DNA of 64,000 nucleotides from Campylobacter portucalensis (GTDB lineage Bacteria; Campylobacterota; Campylobacteria; Campylobacterales; Campylobacteraceae): assembly GCF_009690845.1 (NCBI RefSeq), contig NZ_VWSJ01000001.1, forward strand, positions 118,528 through 182,527, given 5' to 3'. Shown piece after piece: positions 48,727 through 57,419 of the stretch (position 1 is the first letter of the stretch; each line of letters starts with the position of its first letter). A program made the position numbers and the translations under genes. The notes under the pieces are model-generated. The model did not search any database, had not been told where the DNA came from, and saw only the letters and a program-made list of their open reading frames with translations.

Positions 48727-49851
48727 GATGTTGTCTAAAATTTTCTCTTTATAGGCAGGTATAGCGTATGTAAATGTGCTACCTTGTTTATAGATAGATT
48801 TTACATTTTTAGATATTGCATATTTTTGACAAATTTTTAATACAATATTAAGCCCTAAGCCAAAACCTCCATTTATCCTATCTTCTCTAACATATCGTTG
48901 CCAAATTTTAGATGTATCTTTTATACCTATGCCAAAATCTTTAACAACAAATACAATCATACCATTTTCAAGATGCAAATTTATTAGAATTTTTTGTCCT
49001 TCATTTGAGTATTTAATTGCATTTGAGATGGTATTATCTATAAGCCTTGTTGCTTCTATTTCACTCATAAAAATATATAAATTTGGCTTAATGTGAGCTA
49101 TTATTTTGATATTTTTACTTTTTGCTACGGCGTTTATAAATGATATTCTTAAAGCCAGAAATGAAGATAAATTTATCACTTTCTTGGTAAAATTTATCTT
49201 AGAATTTTTAATAAAATACTCAATATCTTCATAAGTAATCATCATCTGTTTTAATGCAGATTTTATTCGGTGTGTGTTTTTATTTTTAAATTCCATCATT
49301 GATAAATTTAGCATTGCAACGCCTAATGGAGTTTTAAGCTCATGCATTGCGTCATTAAAAAAAGTCGTCATTTTATCTTTTTGTTCTAAGTGGGATTTTA
49401 TAGTGCTTTGGTGTGTAAAATACATTATTAAAAACACAACCAAAATAGTTGCAAAAAGCATAAAACAAGTGATTAAATTTAACTTTTCGTTTGTCAATTT
49501 TTTAGCAACTATTAAATAATAAAGCTTATCATCTTGAAAGAAAAAATCTTTATAAAACATATAGTTTTTAAATTTATAAATTTCAAAATCAAAATTTAGT
49601 AAATCTATAGCTAAATTTGAAAATAAAATTTCATTTTTGTGATTTAAAATCATATATTGATATATTAAATTTGGTTTTAAATTTATAGAATTTGGATCTT
49701 TTTTTATATCATTACTTTTTTTGACAAGAGAAAAAATTTCTTGATTTTCTATTGATTTTTTAGTTAAATCAAGAATTTGAAAACCTTGAAATATAAATAA
49801 AAAAATTATTATCATACTTGAGAAAAATGGAATTTTTATATTTTCAAACAT
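48721..49851 (-). CDS. Sensor histidine kinase
   Basis: 376 residues. Two membrane helices (about 11-27 and 126-145) enclose a ~100-residue extracytoplasmic sensor of no recognised fold. No HAMP domain is evident. The H-box is NDAMHELKTPLG with phospho-acceptor His170. The N-box (NTISNAIKYSNEG) and ATP-lid motifs (DFGIGIKD, GGFGLGLNIV) are intact. Its start overlaps the response regulator gene end by 8 bases, so it is the last gene of the psrABC-regulator-kinase run. Confidence 0.92.
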   Translation of the reverse strand: MFENIKIPFFSSMIIIFLFIFQGFQILDLTKKSIENQEIFSLVKKSNDIKKDPNSINLKPNLIYQYMILNHKNEILFSNLAIDLLNFDFEIYKFKNYMFYKDFFFQDDKLYYLIVAKKLTNEKLNLITCFMLFATILVVFLIMYFTHQSTIKSHLEQKDKMTTFFNDAMHELKTPLGVAMLNLSMMEFKNKNTHRIKSALKQMMITYEDIEYFIKNSKINFTKKVINLSSFLALRISFINAVAKSKNIKIIAHIKPNLYIFMSEIEATRLIDNTISNAIKYSNEGQKILINLHLENGMIVFVVKDFGIGIKDTSKIWQRYVREDRINGGFGLGLNIVLKICQKYAISKNVKSIYKQGSTFTYAIPAYKEKILDNIS

Positions 49852-50494
49852 TTATTTTATATCCAAGACCTCTTTTTGAAATAATAAAATTAGGGCTTGT
49901 CTTTTGCCTGATTTTCATTATATGCATTCTTACATCAGCACTTTCAACATCAGCCCAAATTTGAGTTAAAATTTCATCAATGCCTACAAAAGTTCCTTTT
50001 TTAGTAAGCAAAAAGTCTAAAAGTTCAAGCTCTTTTTGGCTTAAATTTATGATTTTATCATTAAATTTTATATGTTTTGCTATCGTATCATAAAAGAAAT
50101 TATCTATTTTTATTAAATTTTTATCATCTTTTGAATAGTATTTTCTCATAAGCTCATTTACTCTAAATTTAAGTTCAGCTATATTAAATGGCTTCTTTAA
50201 ATATTCATTACAACCAAGCAAGTAACCAATTTCCATATTATCAATATCAATCAAAGAAGTCATTATCATAATCGGTGTTTTTAAATTTAAACTTTTAGCG
50301 TATTTCATAACCTCGTGACCTGAAATTTCAGGCACATTGATATCAAGGATAAGAAGATGATAAAAGTTATCTCGTATCTTGTCGCAAGCTTCTATACCAT
50401 CGCAAGCTTCATCGACTTCATATCCTAAGCTTTGCAAATACTCAGCTATACTTTTTCTGTAACTAAAATCATCTTCTAATAAAAGAATTTTCAC
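49844..50494 (-). CDS. OmpR-family response regulator
   Basis: 216 residues. Receiver domain with acidic pocket (LEDD), phospho-acceptor Asp51 in LILDINVPEISG, and the switch Lys in YLKKPFN. The C-terminal winged-helix domain contains LSQKELELLDFLLTKKG and SKRGLGYKINV. It starts 16 bases after psrC on the same strand, so co-transcription with psrABC is likely and the reductase may be under its control. Confidence 0.93.
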   Translation of the reverse strand: MKILLLEDDFSYRKSIAEYLQSLGYEVDEACDGIEACDKIRDNFYHLLILDINVPEISGHEVMKYAKSLNLKTPIMIMTSLIDIDNMEIGYLLGCNEYLKKPFNIAELKFRVNELMRKYYSKDDKNLIKIDNFFYDTIAKHIKFNDKIINLSQKELELLDFLLTKKGTFVGIDEILTQIWADVESADVRMHIMKIRQKTSPNFIISKRGLGYKINV

Positions 50495-50510
50495 AAAAAC
50501 TCCCTAAAAT

Positions 50511-51482
50511 TTAAACTCCCAAACAAACTTGACCAGCATAAACAAAAAAGAATCTAAGACAAACAACGCCAGCCACAATACAAATAGAATCCAACACTAT
50601 AAAAATTGGCTTATAGGCATGATTTTTTAGTGCTGTAAATGCTATTAAAATCGGTGCAAAAAGTCCAACCCCAAAAGCACCAATCCAAAATAAAACTCCA
50701 TAAGAATTATGCGTTAAAGCCTGTTTTACCGCAACCAAACTAGATCCGCCCTCAAAATATAAACCTAAAAATAAAACCATTAAAAGCGGAATCTCAAAAA
50801 CAACCGCCCTTAAATCCATAGTTAAAAGATATTTTATACTATTTTTGTTTAATGTCCCTTTAAAAAAAGTCATTCCAACCAAAACAGTTGTAGCAATACC
50901 GCTTGAAAATCCAGAAAGCAAAAATAAAAGCGGTAAAACGGGAGTATTCCATAATGGAATTTTATAAGCCGCACCAAGTAAAAATCCAGTATAAAGACCT
51001 ACTCCAAGAGCCAATATAAAAAGTAAATATTCAACACTTTTTGCTAAGCTTGCAAAAGATCTGATTATATTTAAAATAGGCGATAAAAAAGATAAATATT
51101 TAGAATTTTTTATCTCTCTTTCAAAAATAATAAGTGCAAAAAGATAAGATAATGGCGTAAAAATAAGCAAAGTTATAACCCCTACGCTCATTACAGAAGT
51201 AAAATTATATTTAATCAAAATCCAATAAAAGCTAAGTGGCTTACTAAGCTCAGCTATAAGCAGTAAAAGTCCAGCACTAATAGCTATCGGTGCTGTTATG
51301 GCTCCTGCTTTTACCATAGAATCCCAAATTGAATTTGTATTATCACTATGCATATTCCATTTAACTAAAAGAGAGATTATGATAGCACCTGCACTAAGTC
51401 CAGCTAAAACTAAATAAATAGCAATGTGCCAACCCCAATAAATTTCATTAGCTCCATTTGAAACCATCCATAAATTATTCAT
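50511..51482 (-). CDS. psrC: Polysulfide reductase-type membrane subunit (NrfD family)
   Basis: 323 residues with 8-9 predicted helices, close to the 317 of Wolinella PsrC. It anchors the reductase and takes electrons from menaquinol. The N-terminal segment EIYWGWHIAIYLVLAGLSAG is typical of NrfD/PsrC, and IPLWNTPVLPLLFLLSGFSSG is the matching second-half motif. Overlaps psrB by 8 bases. Confidence 0.88.
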   Translation of the reverse strand: MNNLWMVSNGANEIYWGWHIAIYLVLAGLSAGAIIISLLVKWNMHSDNTNSIWDSMVKAGAITAPIAISAGLLLLIAELSKPLSFYWILIKYNFTSVMSVGVITLLIFTPLSYLFALIIFEREIKNSKYLSFLSPILNIIRSFASLAKSVEYLLFILALGVGLYTGFLLGAAYKIPLWNTPVLPLLFLLSGFSSGIATTVLVGMTFFKGTLNKNSIKYLLTMDLRAVVFEIPLLMVLFLGLYFEGGSSLVAVKQALTHNSYGVLFWIGAFGVGLFAPILIAFTALKNHAYKPIFIVLDSICIVAGVVCLRFFFVYAGQVCLGV

Positions 51483-52041
51483 AATATCCCCCTTTTTTGT
51501 TTTTAATAAATGCTAATTTTGGTTTTGTGCCTAATTCTTGCTTTGGAAAACTAAGAGAATTTTGAGATGCCACTTTTCTAATGAAGCTATTTTCATCATT
51601 TAAATCTCCAAAAATAAGTGCATCTGTTGGACAAACACTAACACAAGCAGGCTCATCCCCTCTTCCAACACGAGTATCAAAACAAAACGTACATTTACTT
51701 ACAGCATGCGTTATAGGATCTACATATCTTGCATCATATGGACAGGCCAAAATGCAGTATTTGCATCCAATGCAAGTTCTCTCATCTATCATTGTAATAC
51801 CATTATCTAATTTAAAACTTGCATGAGTTGGACAAACATCCACGCAAGGGCTTTCATCACACATCACGCAACTATGTCTTTGAAAATCGATTTTTAAATT
51901 TGGAAATGATCCTTTCATATTTGAATGTACTTCTAATCTACTAACTCCATCTGGTACCTTATTTTCATTCTTGCAAGCTACCAAACAACCTTGACAGCCT
52001 ATACATAAATTTTCATCATAAATCATTGCATACTTTTTCAT
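51475..52041 (-). CDS. psrB: Polysulfide reductase-type iron-sulfur subunit
   Basis: 188 residues with four ferredoxin-like cysteine clusters: CIGCQGCLVACKNENKVP, CVMCDESPCVDVCPTHA, CIGCKYCILACPYDARYV and CTFCFD...CVSVCPTDAL. Wires electrons from PsrC to PsrA. Size and arrangement match PsrB, PhsB and other members of the complex-iron-sulfur-molybdoenzyme group. Lies 11 bases after psrA. Confidence 0.9.
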   Translation of the reverse strand: MKKYAMIYDENLCIGCQGCLVACKNENKVPDGVSRLEVHSNMKGSFPNLKIDFQRHSCVMCDESPCVDVCPTHASFKLDNGITMIDERTCIGCKYCILACPYDARYVDPITHAVSKCTFCFDTRVGRGDEPACVSVCPTDALIFGDLNDENSFIRKVASQNSLSFPKQELGTKPKLAFIKNKKGGYYE

Positions 52042-52052
52042 AATTTATCCTT

Positions 52053-54320
52053 TTATACTTTCTTTATCTCAACGCCAACATTTGTAACCATCGTTCCTGA
52101 CACAGCACCATCTGCAGGATTTAAAAGTTTGCTTTGATTTAATCCATCACCAAATGTCCTTTTAAGACCTTTACTTACATGACCAAAACCATGATAAACA
52201 AACAAAGAGTCCTCTCTAATGCCTTCTGTAACCAAAACTTTAGCATATCCGCTTGCAAATTTACTTTTAACTAAAACGGTATCTCCTGTTTTTAGATTAT
52301 ATTTTTGTGCTGTTTTTGTATTAATCCACATTGGACTTTGATCCATCATATCATTTAATACTTTTATATTTTGCGTATGTCCATTTGTATGGATCGGTGT
52401 TTTGCCACTCATCAAACAAAGTTCAAAACCATCATAAACATCCATATCTCTTGTGTGTAAACAACCTTCTCCAGGAAGTTTATCTTCAACGCTTTGTAAA
52501 AAAAGTTCTATTTTTCCACTTGGAGTTTTAAATTTCATCAACGAAGACATAAGCCCATTCTCATCTACAAATTTAGCAGATTTTGGATATTTCTCGACAA
52601 ATTTAGAAACACTTTTTTTATCCATATAATAAAGTTTTGGAACTTTCCAAGAAACATAACCATCTTTAATCAAACTAGCGACTAATTCGTGATTTCCTTT
52701 TGCTTGTTGCATTCTATACTCATTTATATTATTCCAAGTGTAGTCTTTATCTATTTGCATTTTTCTTGCTAATTGTCTAAAAATCTCATATCCACTTTTT
52801 GTATCCCCAAGTGGCTCAATAACTTTATTTCTCATACAAAATGCAGGGGAAGTACTACTTTTATCTAAAATAGCCTCATCTCTTTCTAAATACGTACTTT
52901 CAGGCAAAACAATATCAGCAAACCAAGCAAAATCACTCATATAAATATCAACAGCCATAACAAAATCAAGTTTTTTAATGGCTTCTATGCTTTTTTCTTC
53001 GCCCGCTACATTGATTAAGTGATTAAATCTAGTGCTAACCCAACCTTTAATAGGATATGGTTTTTCTTCTAAAATTGCAGGAGCAATATCCATTAAAACG
53101 CCATGCTTTCTAGGTATAAAATAGTGCTTATGTCCATCTTCGCCACATCCATCAATGCGACTAATTTTTGGAATTTTAAAATTTTTATCTGGATTAGCTA
53201 ATGTTAAAAATAGCTCTTCATCACAAATTTTATTAAAATCAGATGATTTTTTACCAAAGAAAATTCCACCAACTTTCTCAAAATTTCCCATCAAGGCATT
53301 TGCGATTGAAATAGCCCTTGTTCTTTGATATTCTGCTCTTGTTGTTGTAGTTTTATGTCCCCAGTCTATCACAACTCTTGGTGCGGCTTTATAAATTTCA
53401 TCAGCTATCCTTTCAACGACTTCAGCTTTTATACCTGTTAAATTTTCTTGCCATTTAGGCGTACTATCTTTAACGGCTTCTTTTAGCTCTTCTAGACCAA
53501 CTGTAAATTTATTAACAAAATCTTTATCGTACTTACCATCTCGTAGCCAAATATGAATCAACGCCATTACAAATGCAAGATCTGTTCCAGGTCTAACAGC
53601 AAGCCACTCATCAGCTTTTGCAGCCACAACACTAAATCTTGGCTCTAAAACTAAAAATTTAGTATCGCTTTTATAAACACTTTTAGCTAGTTTTTTTGTC
53701 TTTGAAATATCAATTCCTTCAAATAAATTATGACCAAAATTTACTATATATTTTGCATTTTCATAATCTATTTTTGGAGTTACACCAAAGGTATGAGGAA
53801 CTGCTATTTTTTCGGTAATTGGACAACAAGACCAGTGTGAAAAAATATTTGGGCTACCATAAGAACAGGCAAAATTTGTTAATTGATTATGACTTTCGCC
53901 ACTTTTTGAAGTAAATACAACAGATTTTGCACCATATTTATCTTTAATCTCATCTAACTTTTTAGCACAAAATTCATAAGCCTCATCCCAGCTTATCTCT
54001 TTCCATTTTCCCTCTCCTCTTTGTCCTACTCTAAGAAGTGGTTTTAACAATCTTTGTTTATCATAAAGTTGATTAACTCCAGCCCCACCTCTAGCACAAA
54101 CTGACGTTTTATTTGATGAAAATTTAGGATTTCCCATAATAAAATCACACTTGCCATCTACGACTCTTGCTTCGATTTGACATCTTGAAGAGCACATTTC
54201 GCAAAAACTCTTAACATATCTAGCACCATCATTTACAACAAATTTAGCATCTAAATTTAAAGCACCCAAGGTGCAAGCAGAACCTTTTAAAAAATCCCTT
54301 CTACTTATAGATTTACTCAT
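52053..54320 (-). CDS. psrA: Polysulfide/thiosulfate reductase molybdopterin subunit
   Basis: 755 residues from the ATG at 54320, chosen because AAAGGTTGATT precedes it; an upstream ATG at 54347 lies in the leader. Tat signal SRRDFLKG (residues 6-13). 4Fe-4S ligands Cys40, Cys43, Cys47 and Cys75. The likely Mo ligand region is SHWSCCPIT (Cys165 or Cys166). C-terminal molybdopterin-dinucleotide domain with GKTPIHTNGHTQNIK. Length matches PsrA and PhsA; tetrathionate or arsenate reductases are longer. It should reduce polysulfide or thiosulfate in the periplasm, using electrons from menaquinol. Confidence 0.87.
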   Translation of the reverse strand: MSKSISRRDFLKGSACTLGALNLDAKFVVNDGARYVKSFCEMCSSRCQIEARVVDGKCDFIMGNPKFSSNKTSVCARGGAGVNQLYDKQRLLKPLLRVGQRGEGKWKEISWDEAYEFCAKKLDEIKDKYGAKSVVFTSKSGESHNQLTNFACSYGSPNIFSHWSCCPITEKIAVPHTFGVTPKIDYENAKYIVNFGHNLFEGIDISKTKKLAKSVYKSDTKFLVLEPRFSVVAAKADEWLAVRPGTDLAFVMALIHIWLRDGKYDKDFVNKFTVGLEELKEAVKDSTPKWQENLTGIKAEVVERIADEIYKAAPRVVIDWGHKTTTTRAEYQRTRAISIANALMGNFEKVGGIFFGKKSSDFNKICDEELFLTLANPDKNFKIPKISRIDGCGEDGHKHYFIPRKHGVLMDIAPAILEEKPYPIKGWVSTRFNHLINVAGEEKSIEAIKKLDFVMAVDIYMSDFAWFADIVLPESTYLERDEAILDKSSTSPAFCMRNKVIEPLGDTKSGYEIFRQLARKMQIDKDYTWNNINEYRMQQAKGNHELVASLIKDGYVSWKVPKLYYMDKKSVSKFVEKYPKSAKFVDENGLMSSLMKFKTPSGKIELFLQSVEDKLPGEGCLHTRDMDVYDGFELCLMSGKTPIHTNGHTQNIKVLNDMMDQSPMWINTKTAQKYNLKTGDTVLVKSKFASGYAKVLVTEGIREDSLFVYHGFGHVSKGLKRTFGDGLNQSKLLNPADGAVSGTMVTNVGVEIKKV

Positions 54321-54348
54321 AATCAACCTTTCAAATAAAATTATCAAA

Positions 54349-54354
54349 ATTATA
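54349..54354 (-). promoter_or_regulatory. Probable -10 box of psrABC
   Basis: Reads TATAAT on the minus strand about 30 bases before the psrA ATG. Start expected near 54342. Confidence 0.5.
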
Positions 54355-54729
54355 TATATTTTGTGTAAAATTAATGTAAAAATTTAGTCTCCAATTTTAA
54401 TGACGCTATTAATTATATATTGTAAATTAGCTAAATATTAAAATTAGTTTGGATATTTTTGACTTATAAATTTACTATTTTTATTTATAGGTTAGATTTT
54501 AACTATTGTTTTGTCCGCATTATCTATTTGCTCGCTTATTTTTAAGTGATGTATTTCGTTAAATTTTGTATTTAATGGTTGTGCTTTGAAGTGTTTAATT
54601 ATCTAAATTTATAAATCATATATTTTTTAGCTAAATAATCTTAAAAGACATAAGATCCCTGCAAAATTTAAAACACAACAAAACAGGCATTCTTGCAAAT
54701 ATCAATTTTATTCTTTTTGATGCTTATTT
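54355..54729. other. Intergenic region upstream of psrA
   Basis: About 375 bases between the rluB stop and the psrA promoter, very AT-rich, without an ORF. It should contain the psr control region. I found no clear palindrome that would mark a regulator site. Confidence 0.55.
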
Positions 54730-55500
54730 TTAATATCTCACACTATTTATTTTTAAAAAATCTCTCAAATCTTCATATTCAGATGCAGTTAAATATCTCC
54801 ATTTACCATCTTTAAGCATTCCTAAATTTACTCTTCCAAAACTAACTCTCTTTAAGTCCATAACCTCTAAATCAAAACATCCAAAAAATCTTCTAAGTTC
54901 CCTATTTTGACCCTCGTTTATTATAACTTTAAGTTTTGTATAACCTCCACTTGAACCAAGTATAGAATACGCCAAAAACGGCTTAAATTCCATAGATTTT
55001 ATTTGACTTTTTTTATGAGCACCTTTTGTTGCATCTTTAGCAAAAAATCCATCTTTCATAGCATTTATGACATCATTTCCAACTTCACCCTTAACTTTCA
55101 AATAATACATTCTCTCAATATCACTTTTCATTAAAGAATCAGCAATAGCTGGAGCATCGGTTAAAAGCAAAAGCCCCTCACTTGCAAAATCAAGCCTGCC
55201 AATAGGTATAAATTTTTTAAATCCACTAGGGAGAGAGTCGTAAATTATTTTTCTTCCACGATCATCTTTTTTAGTAACCAACTCGCCTTTTTGTTTGTTA
55301 TAAACTATCATAGTAAATTCAGTTTTTTTCTTAATCAAACGCCCATTTATACGGATTTTATCTTCGTAACTAACTTCTATAAAATCACTAACAACACGAC
55401 CATTTACACTAACTTTTCCATCTTTAATCAACCTATCTGCTTCACGTCTTGAATATCCAGTATTGTGCGATATAAATTTATTTAATCTCATTTTGTTCAT
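54730..55500 (-). CDS. rluB: Ribosomal large-subunit pseudouridine synthase (RluB type)
   Basis: 256 residues. An N-terminal S4-like RNA-binding domain (MRLNKFISHNTGYSRREADR...) precedes the catalytic domain. The signature GRLDFASEGLLLLTDAPA contains the catalytic Asp. Ends with the GQNRELRRFFGCFDLEVMDL motif typical of the RsuA/RluB family. The ATG at 55500 has AGGA seven bases upstream inside the kpsF end. Confidence 0.9.
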   Translation of the reverse strand: MNKMRLNKFISHNTGYSRREADRLIKDGKVSVNGRVVSDFIEVSYEDKIRINGRLIKKKTEFTMIVYNKQKGELVTKKDDRGRKIIYDSLPSGFKKFIPIGRLDFASEGLLLLTDAPAIADSLMKSDIERMYYLKVKGEVGNDVINAMKDGFFAKDATKGAHKKSQIKSMEFKPFLAYSILGSSGGYTKLKVIINEGQNRELRRFFGCFDLEVMDLKRVSFGRVNLGMLKDGKWRYLTASEYEDLRDFLKINSVRY

Positions 55501-55501
55501 T

Positions 55502-56464
55502 TCATAATCCTAAATTTGCTAAATCGTGAATATGTAAAATTCCAACTGGTATTTTTTCATCATTAACGATAATTAGTAATTGAATTTTATATTTTTCTAT
55601 CATCTCTAAAGCTTTACTAGCTAACATATCTTTATCATCTATAGTTTTTGGTGTTTTTGTGGCATACTTAAGGGCTTTTTGATTTATATCAAAATCGCTA
55701 CTTTGTAACGCTCTTCTTAAATCTCCATCGCTTAAAATAGCAACTAACTCGCTGTTTTTGTTGGCTATCAAAACAGCCCCAACTTTTCCGTGAGTCATAG
55801 CATCTATGGCAATTTTTAAGCTAACATCATTACCAATAACTGGTAAATTGTTAGTTCTCATAATATCGCCAACTTTTAAAAATAGCTTTTTTCCTAAACT
55901 TCCTCCAGGATGGAAATTTGCAAAATCGCTCTCTTTAAAATTTTTCATTTTCATCAAACAAATCGCTAAAGCATCTCCTAAGGCTAAAGTTAAAGTCGTA
56001 GAAGTTGTTGGTGCCGCCCCTAAAAGACATGCTTCTTTTACGATATTTAAATTTATAATTTTATCACTAAAATTAGCCAATGATGAGTTTTTGTTTTTAG
56101 TCATTGCGATAATTTTTACGCCAAATCTTTTTAAATGTGGCAAAATTTCAGTTACTTCTTTACTTTCACCACTAAAACTTATGGCTAAAATTAAATCATT
56201 TTTTTCAACCATACCAAGATCACCATGAAGTGCTTCTGTTGGATGTAAAAAAAAGCTAGGAGTGCCAGTGCTTGCAAAAGTGGCTGCAATTTTAGCTCCT
56301 ATATGCCCGCTTTTGCCAACGCCAGTTATTATAACCTTTCCTTTGCAAGAATTAATTAAATTTAAAACATCAACAAAGCTTTCATTTAACATTTTTGAGT
56401 GCCTTAAAAGCTCATCTCCTTCAATTTTTAAAACCTCCCTTGCTAGCTCTAAAATCTCACTCAT
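55502..56464 (-). CDS. kdsD: Arabinose-5-phosphate isomerase (KpsF/KdsD)
   Basis: 320 residues. Makes D-arabinose 5-phosphate for KDO, a component of LOS and capsule. The SIS domain (about 35-170) has VIITGVGKSGHIGAKIAATF, STGTPSFFLHPTEALHGDLG and ISFSGESKEV. Two CBS motifs are in the C-terminal half (VGDIMRTNNLPVI and HGKVGAVLIANKN...LSDGDLRRAL). No capsule genes are next to it. Overlaps the HrgA-like gene by 4 bases. Confidence 0.93.
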   Translation of the reverse strand: MSEILELAREVLKIEGDELLRHSKMLNESFVDVLNLINSCKGKVIITGVGKSGHIGAKIAATFASTGTPSFFLHPTEALHGDLGMVEKNDLILAISFSGESKEVTEILPHLKRFGVKIIAMTKNKNSSLANFSDKIINLNIVKEACLLGAAPTTSTTLTLALGDALAICLMKMKNFKESDFANFHPGGSLGKKLFLKVGDIMRTNNLPVIGNDVSLKIAIDAMTHGKVGAVLIANKNSELVAILSDGDLRRALQSSDFDINQKALKYATKTPKTIDDKDMLASKALEMIEKYKIQLLIIVNDEKIPVGILHIHDLANLGL

Positions 56465-57408
56465 TTTATGCCTTTATCGTTTATAAATTTTTCCATAGCA
56501 ATATCATCTAAAATTTTATCAAATTCTTTTTCAAATCTATTTGAATTTTTTATATCAAAATCACAAATCGTTTTCATAAAATCTTTAAAATTTTTGTTTT
56601 TGCTAGCTAATTCATCCATTAAATTTAAATCTAAACTCTCTTTAAATCTAGCCGCTGCCAACACTTTGCTTTGATCTAAATTTTCACTATCTAAACTTAT
56701 AACGCCTATGCCAAAACTAAGCGATGTTTTGTTGATTAAGTCTTTTAACTCATCGTTTTCTTCATTTATATTTAAGGCCACTAAATAGCCTTCATTTGCC
56801 CAGCTTGAGTTGCTAACAGCCTGAAAATAACACTCTCTAAAATTTGAAATATTTAACTCTTTTTTTATCTCAAAAGAGTAAATTTTTACTCGTCTTTTAT
56901 CAAATTTAGATATAAATTCTAAAATTTCATCTCCAAATTTTTCAAATTTTACGCCAATCATATCAGGATACAACCATTTATCGTAACCTTTTTTATTTTT
57001 AGTGCTATTTTCGTGAAAAATTGTCTTTGAAAAAGCATCAAAATTTGAATTGCTGTATATAAATTTTGCAAGAAGTAAATGCAAATCTCTCTCGCAAAAT
57101 TTATCCTCACACTTCTTATCGTCTAAAATTTCATATTTTACAGCTTTAGATATTTTGTTGAAATTTTGATTTTTTAGCTTTATTGATATTTTTGGTTTGT
57201 GTTGAACTATCTCAAAAATGCTATTTTGATAATTATGTTTTATATCCGTATAAATACGTGCTCCAAAACTAGCATAAGGTGTTTTTCCATTTAAATTTAA
57301 GCTTTTTGTGAGTCCTAAATTTTTAGCAATATCCCAAATTTCGTTAATCGTTAAAGGCTTATAGCTTTTTTCTAAAACTATTTTTGCTACTTCTATATTT
57401 TTATTCAT
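56461..57408 (-). CDS. HrgA-like protein with HARE-HTH domain
   Basis: About 315 residues. Residues ~1-75 (IEVAKIVLEKSYKPLTINEI, then KTPYASFGARIYTD) match a HARE helix-turn-helix, a winged-helix type found in RpoE delta, ASXL proteins and restriction-linked proteins. The rest resembles the COG2958/HrgA family, including a possible nuclease-like core (WLYPDMIGVKF, RRVKIYSFEIKKEL). HrgA of Helicobacter lies near a restriction locus; no methyltransferase is visible here. I chose the ATG at 57408 (GGAA upstream); a GTG at 57423 overlaps the RNase J stop. Confidence 0.75.
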   Translation of the reverse strand: MNKNIEVAKIVLEKSYKPLTINEIWDIAKNLGLTKSLNLNGKTPYASFGARIYTDIKHNYQNSIFEIVQHKPKISIKLKNQNFNKISKAVKYEILDDKKCEDKFCERDLHLLLAKFIYSNSNFDAFSKTIFHENSTKNKKGYDKWLYPDMIGVKFEKFGDEILEFISKFDKRRVKIYSFEIKKELNISNFRECYFQAVSNSSWANEGYLVALNINEENDELKDLINKTSLSFGIGVISLDSENLDQSKVLAAARFKESLDLNLMDELASKNKNFKDFMKTICDFDIKNSNRFEKEFDKILDDIAMEKFINDKGIK

Positions 57409-57419
57409 AAAATTTCCAA

